The notes beneath the pieces were generated by a model. The model saw only the letters and a program-made list of their open reading frames with translations. It was not told the origin of the DNA and did no database searches. The translations under genes and the position numbers were made by a program. DNA of 64,000 nt. It comes from Heliocidaris tuberculata (lineage: Eukaryota; Echinodermata; Echinoidea; Camarodonta; Echinometridae). The stretch covers positions 35,179,863-35,243,862 of the forward strand of contig CM046846.1 of assembly GCA_025618425.1 (NCBI GenBank). Direction: 5' to 3'. Positions 58,301-64,000 of the stretch are shown here, piece by piece. Every line of letters starts with the position of its first letter. The first letter of the stretch is position 1.

Positions 58301-60301
58301 ACTCTGTTTAGCCTTTCAGATAAAGTGGGTGTTTACAATGTACTACCGGTGTGTTTTTTGTTTGCGTAGGGATTCTTGTTGGCTTTAGAACATGAAAATA
58401 CATGTACAGGAGGCCAAAATAGTTGCTAAATTATATACGTGTACATGTACCAGATGTTACATGTATGTACATGTCTAGTTCCATATGTACATGTATGTTG
58501 TCAATGAAGAATTTGGAGAATGGAGAACATGAAAATACATGTACAGGAGGCCAAAATAGTTGCTAAATTATATACGTGTACATGTACCAGATGTTACATG
58601 TACATGTCTAGTTCCATATGTACATGTATGTTGTCAATGGAGAATTTGGTACATGTACTTACATGTATTAGAAATTATACATATAGAATTACCCCCATTA
58701 TTTTTTGAAATTCTTTGTGGTTGCCATTTAAACTTTATGTAAAGGTAGAGAAGGAATTTACGATAACTGAAATGAATTTTCAGACCAAGATCATGTCCAG
58801 AAGAGTGACAAAATAAGCTCAAAGTTTGCTAATTTCTGCGCAATGTTCGACTCTGTCCAGCCTTTCTGATGAAGCGGGCTTTTAATACCGGTATGTTTTT
58901 TGTTTGCGTAGGGATTCTTGTTGGCTTTAGAACATGAGAATACATGTACAGGAGGCCAAAATAGTTGCAAAATTATATACGTGTACATGTACCAGATGCT
59001 ACATGTACATGTCTAGTTCCATATGTACATGTATGTTGTCAAAGGAGAATTTGGTACATGTACTTATTAGAAATTATGCATATAGAATGACCCCCATTAT
59101 TTTTTGAAATTCTTTGTTGTTGCCATTTAAATTTTATGTACAGGTAGAGAAGGAATTTACGATAACTGAAATGTATTTTCAGACCAAGATCATGTCTTGA
59201 AGAGTGACAAAATAAGCTCAAAGTTTTGCTAATTTCTGCGCAATGTTCGACTCTGTCCAGCCTTTCTGATAAAGCGGTTGTTTAATACTGCTATGTTTTT
59301 TGTTTGCGTAGGGATTCATGTTGTCTTTAGAACATGAAAATATATGTACAGGAGGCCAAAATAGTTGGTAAATTATATACGTGTACATGTACCAGATGCT
59401 ACATGTACATGTTTAGTTCCATATGTACATGTATGTTGTCAAAGGAGAATTTGGTACATGTACTTATTAGAAATTATGCATATAGAATGACCCCCATTAT
59501 TTTTTGAAATTCTTTGTTGTTGCCATTTAAACTTTATGTACAGGTAGAGAAGGAATTTACGATAACTGAAATGTATTTTTAGACCAAGATCATGTCCTGA
59601 AGAGTGACAAAATAAGCTCAAAGTTTGCTAATTTCTACGCAAAGTTCGACTCTGTTTAGCCTTTCTGATAAAGTGGGTGTTTACTACCAGTGTGTTTTTT
59701 GTTTGCGTAGGGATTCTTGTTGGCTTTAGAACATGAAAATACATGTACAGGAGGCCAAAATAGTTGCTATACTTATACGTACATGTACCAGATGTTACAT
59801 GTACATGTCTAGTTGTATGTTGTCAATGGAGAATTTGGTACATGTACTTACATGTATTAGAAATTATGCATATAGAATGACCCCCATTATTTTTTGAAAT
59901 TCTTTTTTGTTGCCATTTAAACTTTGTGTACAGGTAGAGAAGGAATGTATGATACTTGAAATGAATTTTCAGACCAAGATCATGTCCTGAAGAGTGACAA
60001 AATAAGCTCAAATGTTGCCAATTTCTGCGCAAAGTTCGACTCTGTTCAGCCTTTCTATTAAAGTGGGTGTTTACTACCCGTGTGTTTTTTGTTTGCGTAG
60101 GGATTCTTGTTGGCTTTAGAACATGAAAATACATGTAAAGGAGGCCAAAATAGTTGCCAAATTATATACGTGTACATGTACCAGATGTTACATGTACATG
60201 TCTAGTTCCATATGTACATGTATGTTGTCAGTTGAGAATTTGGCACATGTACTTATTAGAAATTATGCATATAGAATGACCCCCATTATTTTTTGAAATT
60301 C
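55330..60301. repeat. 400-bp tandem satellite, copy B
   Basis: Unit starts at 55330, 55737, 56129, 56532, 56924, 57326, 57723, 58126, 58675, 59074, 59474, 59864 and 60263. Spacing is 390-407 except 549 at 58126-58675, where about 150 bp (AACATGAAAATACATGTACA to the palindrome cluster) is duplicated. Thirteen starts against eight in copy A. Confidence 0.95.
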
Positions 60302-60548
60302 TTTAGAGATGTTTCATGTATACTATTATAAAGACATGTTTATTTAATTTTTTAATTGGCAAGTTGTAAGTCATGGCTGCTATCACTGCCCAATTTATAC
60401 CAGCATAAGTATTTAGTGTTGTTTATCATGATGAATGTATGTAAATTTTGTAAATAAATATTTGTAAATAAATTATTACAAATAATTTACACATTTTCTT
60501 TCCTTTTAGTGTAGCTCTCATTGCTGAGTTATGAAAGTCAGAGATCAA
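60302..60548. other. AT-rich spacer, copy B
   Basis: Counterpart of 45831-46076. No gene seen. Confidence 0.6.
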
Positions 60549-60860
60549 AGAAAAAGGGGGGGGGGGGGGTAGGGAGAAAGGGAGACAGTGTGTGTGTGTG
60601 TGTGTGTGAGAGGGAGAGAGAGAGAAAGAAGGAGGGAGTGAGATCACAGAGAATAGAGAGAAAGAAGGAGAGGGATACATGAAAAGGGAGAGAGAGAGAG
60701 AGAGAATGAGATAGATCTTATAGAATAGTAGCAAGAAGGAGAGGGATACAAGAAAAGGGAGAGAGAGAGAATGAGATAGATCTTAGAGAATAGTAGAGAT
60801 AGAGAGAGAGAGGAAGATAGGTAAGAGAGAAAGAGAAAGAAAGATTGTTTGAAAGAGTGA
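60549..60860. repeat. Purine-rich tract, copy B
   Basis: Counterpart of 46077-46382 with longer G and GT runs. Minus-strand frames at 60426-60967 are not genes. Confidence 0.9.
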
Positions 60861-61398
60861 AACGTGTGATACCCCACTCTCCTTATCTCTGTCTTACTCC
60901 CCCTTATTATTTCTCTCAGGGGCCCGTTTAACAAAACCGTGATAATTAAGTCTAAGTTCGTAGACATCCCATAGAAAACGCGTGTTGATTTTACAACAGA
61001 CGTTTCTGTGTATTATCCAAGAAGTTAGACTCATGATGGCTCTGTGAAAGGGGCCCCTGGCCTCTTTTTCTTTCTCTCCCTCACTCAATCCCCATCCTCT
61101 CTTTATCTACCTCTCTCTCCTAATTCTTTCTCTCTTACTCCCGCCTTCCCCTTTTCTCTACCTCTTTCTCCTTGATACTTTCCCTCTTCATTTCTCCCTC
61201 TGTCTCCTGATCTGTCAATCACTAAATCTCTTTATCATCCTCGTGCCCCTCCCCCATCTCTCTCTTTCTCTCTCTCCTGGTCAGACAAGCAATCATTCAA
61301 CCTGTTATACCCCTCACTCCCCCGTCTCTCTTTCTCTCCCTTTTCTTGTGATCTGTCAATCATTCAATCTATCTCTTTCCCTCTGTGAATCACAATGC
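60861..61398. repeat. Pyrimidine-rich tract, copy B
   Basis: Counterpart of 46383-46920, interrupted by the 143-bp element. Confidence 0.85.
60917..61059. mobile_element. 143-bp MITE-like element, copy B
   Basis: Same length and ends as 46439-46581, so the insertion pre-dates the class-2 duplication. Confidence 0.75.
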
Positions 61399-62396
61399 AA
61401 GAAAACAAAGAAAATAAAAAGCATCACACATCACATCAACTCATTATTAAATCTCGCATGAACGTACAGCTATATGAAAGTATGTAGATTTTTCCTTTTT
61501 TGCAATATATACAGAAGAAGTTTATTTACAAACTATAAAATATCACAAATCAGTTTTGGAAGTGAAAAATAATTTCTAAAAATGGGACAAATTCAATTGC
61601 ATACTATTGAAATAAATTATCTTAGCTACTGCAAGGTCGACCAACTTGCCAGCGTTAGGACTGTTTGCAAGCTGGTCTCCTTGTTTATGAAGATGGGCGG
61701 TGCAGTGATATAGCTGGCTTTTAAACACAGCAATACAAGACAAACAAAAATGAGGTAAAGGAAATAAGATTAAAATTATATAATTAAAGTGTTAAAAATA
61801 TGTACAAAATTATTTACAAGCAATATATACATATTTTGTATATTACTATAATGAGTATGTACAACCAGAAATTTATAATCAGCAAATTGATAAAATTACT
61901 ATGAGCAGAAAATTGAAATTCAACAATTGAATAATTCATGCACAAACATGACTCAAAAGATGATTAACTAATTGAAAGCAATACCACAGCACATTTGATA
62001 TTGCATGGTGCTGCATCATTTCTTGATTGCACTGTTCTCAAGAGGTTAATAGGCACCTGTTAAATACAACACCCCTTCCCTCTTGTTCTTTTCATCCCTC
62101 TCCTTGGAATGTGCCTGTCATGCAATGCAATTTACAGATATGACATCATATTGCCCCTTTAAATGAACAATTTGCAAAGTTGTCTATGTGAGTCCAGACC
62201 CTATGAAAACTGATATCAATAATATTTCCTCAGAACGATGTACACACTTTTTATATGGCAATTGACCTCTTTTAACTCTTGTAAGTTACTAAAACATAAG
62301 CTAACTAATTAAATCATGCACCATCTTAGAAAACACTTGAATAGGATGTAAATTTGAGCAATGGATTAAACGTGTTTAGCTGTGGTTTGTAAAACC
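61399..62396. other. AT-rich stretch before SINE-like element, copy B
   Basis: Counterpart of 46921-47919 with few substitutions. No gene recognised. Confidence 0.55.
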
Positions 62397-62527
62397 TGTG
62401 GTAGCGCTAGTTGAGTGGTCCCCCAGCGGGGGTCTCATTTTGTGCTATGTCGGATGGGTTCGATTCCCATGATGTTCCAGATATCAATTAAGAACTTTCA
62501 TTGGTGGCGACAACATGAAATGAGACT
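62397..62527 (+). mobile_element. tRNA-like SINE candidate, copy B
   Basis: Counterpart of 47920-48050: A box 62408-62418, B box 62457-62467, cassette 62436-62524. Both boxes and both 9-bp inverted ends are unchanged. Confidence 0.65.
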
Positions 62528-64000
62528 AAATCTGTATACTCATGAAAAATCTTTTTAAAAAATGCATTCATGTCCACAGGGTACCCACCACCGTTGGTCG
62601 TCTCCATCTGACAGCAAAGGGAATGTCCCCCAAATTGCGGGTTGGGCCAGGGTTAGGTTAAGGTACTCGGCAACTCGTAAGTGGCTTAAAATCCATCCAT
62701 GGTATGTCTTGGGAAGCGGCGAAGGCAGTGTCAGCTGACCTATGTATGTATAGAAAAGAAAAAAGCTTTGGATGATATGCAGGTCACATGATATCATGAT
62801 TTTATGATTTTACATATGTAGAATAAGAACTTTTGCAAATTTTCACCCTGGGAGTTTATGCGAATTTCTTGAAATATCTTGGTTCTACATATTCCAAAGT
62901 TAAATCGGTGAGAAAATTATGACGGAAGAAGGTCAATAACATTCATTTTCAAGTCGATGTCGATGCCCGTGCCAAATTTTGTTGGACAAAATCAAAGGGT
63001 CTTAAAGCTATGCAAACGTACAAACAAATGAATGTATGATGGGGGGACCTAAAGCTACATGTACGCACTTTGTTTCCACCGGCTAAAAAGTCAGTTTTTC
63101 AATGATTAATGCGAATTTATTTCATACATCTTGGTTCTACATACTCTTAAATTAAATCAATGAGAATATTAGGACGGACAATTATCAATAACATTAATTT
63201 TCAAGTCGATGTCGATACCCATGTTGAATTTGGTGGACAAAATGAAAGGGTCCTAAAGCTACGCACACGTAATAAATGAATGCAAATCTTGATTTTGAAG
63301 CTGACTAATGTGAATTTCACCCCATTTCCATATAATGATAATATCACAAAAATAAGGGAAAATTACTCATTCTTTTTGGCAAACGTAAATGATAATCTTG
63401 CTGCTTAGTCGCACCAAAAGTTTTTGGCATTGAACGCGTGGTATTGCGCGTATTTGCGGGGTGCGTAGCTTTAGGACCCCTAAGCATAAATCTTAATTTT
63501 GAAGCTGACTGATGTGAATTTCACCCCAATTACTAATTATGTCTAGTGATAATATTACAAAAAAATAACAGAAAAGTACTCATTGGTTTTGGTTAACGAA
63601 AATGATAATCTCGTTGCCAAGTCACATGAAAAGTTTGGCGCATTGAATGCATCGCATTTGGTATATGTGTGGGGTGAATAGCTTTAGGACCTGCGCAGAT
63701 TTAGGACCCCTTACCATACGTAAATTAATAAATAGATAATAATAAACTCTTTGTGAGAAGTTTGCTCAAAGGCAAAGCCTTCTACTAAGTTCTAGACACT
63801 AAAACTAAAACTAAGTAAAACATGCAAATTGTTCATGTTTCTATTTCAATTCTTCAGAAGTTGAGTAGATCTATTCATGATATTTCATTTTTTGATGAAT
63901 TTCTTATACAGACTATCATATTGTTTTTAATGATGACACTCATCGTAATGAGTGAATAAAGTTTAGTTGAAGTTGAAGTCCAAGAAGATATTTTTGGATG
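62528..64000. repeat. Class-2 right part with nested inverted repeats, copy B, to window end
   Basis: Counterpart of 48051-49514, including the nested CCTAAAGCTACGC-type inverted repeats. Small differences: an extra TAATAA near 63738 and AGATCT near 63867. Runs off the window at the position equivalent to 49514. Confidence 0.85.
63248..63479. mobile_element. 232-bp element with 19-bp inverted ends, copy B
   Basis: Left end 63248-63266, right end 63461-63479, both unchanged relative to copy A. Confidence 0.65.

Larger units (their letters stand above)
51794..64000 (+). repeat. Class-2 long repeat unit, copy B (partial)
   Basis: This is a direct copy of 38957 to about 49514, running off the window. 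Substitutions are sparse. The main differences are in copy number: the first satellite part is arranged differently, the T-rich minisatellite is about 450 bp shorter, and the second 400-bp satellite block has 13 unit starts where copy A has 8. Confidence 0.9.

Overview
This window looks like non-coding, repeat-built DNA from an animal genome. It contains four head-to-tail TTAGGG tracts, several tandem satellites, a tRNA-like Pol III element, miniature inverted-repeat elements and long simple-sequence tracts. I found no rRNA, canonical tRNA, transposase, reverse transcriptase or recognisable conserved protein gene. TTAGGG repeats, AT-richness and small elements with GGCCGTACG-type and CAGGGGCCC-type ends fit a marine invertebrate such as an echinoderm or mollusc. 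That placement is an inference; the window has no gene that fixes the species. The setting is most likely subtelomeric, or another region where telomere-like blocks have been amplified inside a chromosome.

Two classes of long repeat unit fill the window. Class 1 occupies 1-14679 (copy 1), 14680-38049 (copy 2) and 38050-38956 (only the left end of a third copy). Each full unit runs as follows: a left flank with isolated GTAC motifs, a TTAGGG tract, a GTACCCC minisatellite that changes orientation twice, an AT-rich flank, a large satellite of about 640-bp units mixed with 3-4 kb super-units, a pyrimidine-rich block, a foldback element, a 180-bp tandem repeat and a right end sprinkled with degenerate telomeric motifs. 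Copy 2 is about 8.7 kb longer because its satellite has been amplified by a 7.5-8 kb higher-order duplication.

Class 2 occupies 38957-51511 (copy A) and 51794-64000 (copy B, cut by the window end). It begins with a different GTAC minisatellite directly after a TTAGGG tract. It continues with two short open frames, a 210/400/450-bp satellite interrupted by a T-rich minisatellite, more 400-bp satellite, purine and pyrimidine tracts holding a 143-bp element, a SINE-like element, and a nested inverted-repeat region. Copy A ends in a roughly 2-kb stretch seen once (49515-51511).

The most informative point is the architecture. In both classes a TTAGGG tract is followed by the same short GGGCTAT junction and then by a GTAC minisatellite, but the minisatellites differ. 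The tract at 38631-38956 has a class-1 left flank and a class-2 right flank, so it marks an exchange between classes. Other points of interest are an 89-bp cassette of constant length with a tRNA T-arm-like hairpin, about sixty decayed copies of an exon-like core module, pieces of the GTAC array re-inserted backwards inside the satellite, and a two-unit 'seed' of the class-2 T-rich minisatellite in class-1 units. Long open frames in the window come from low-complexity repeats and are not annotated as genes.
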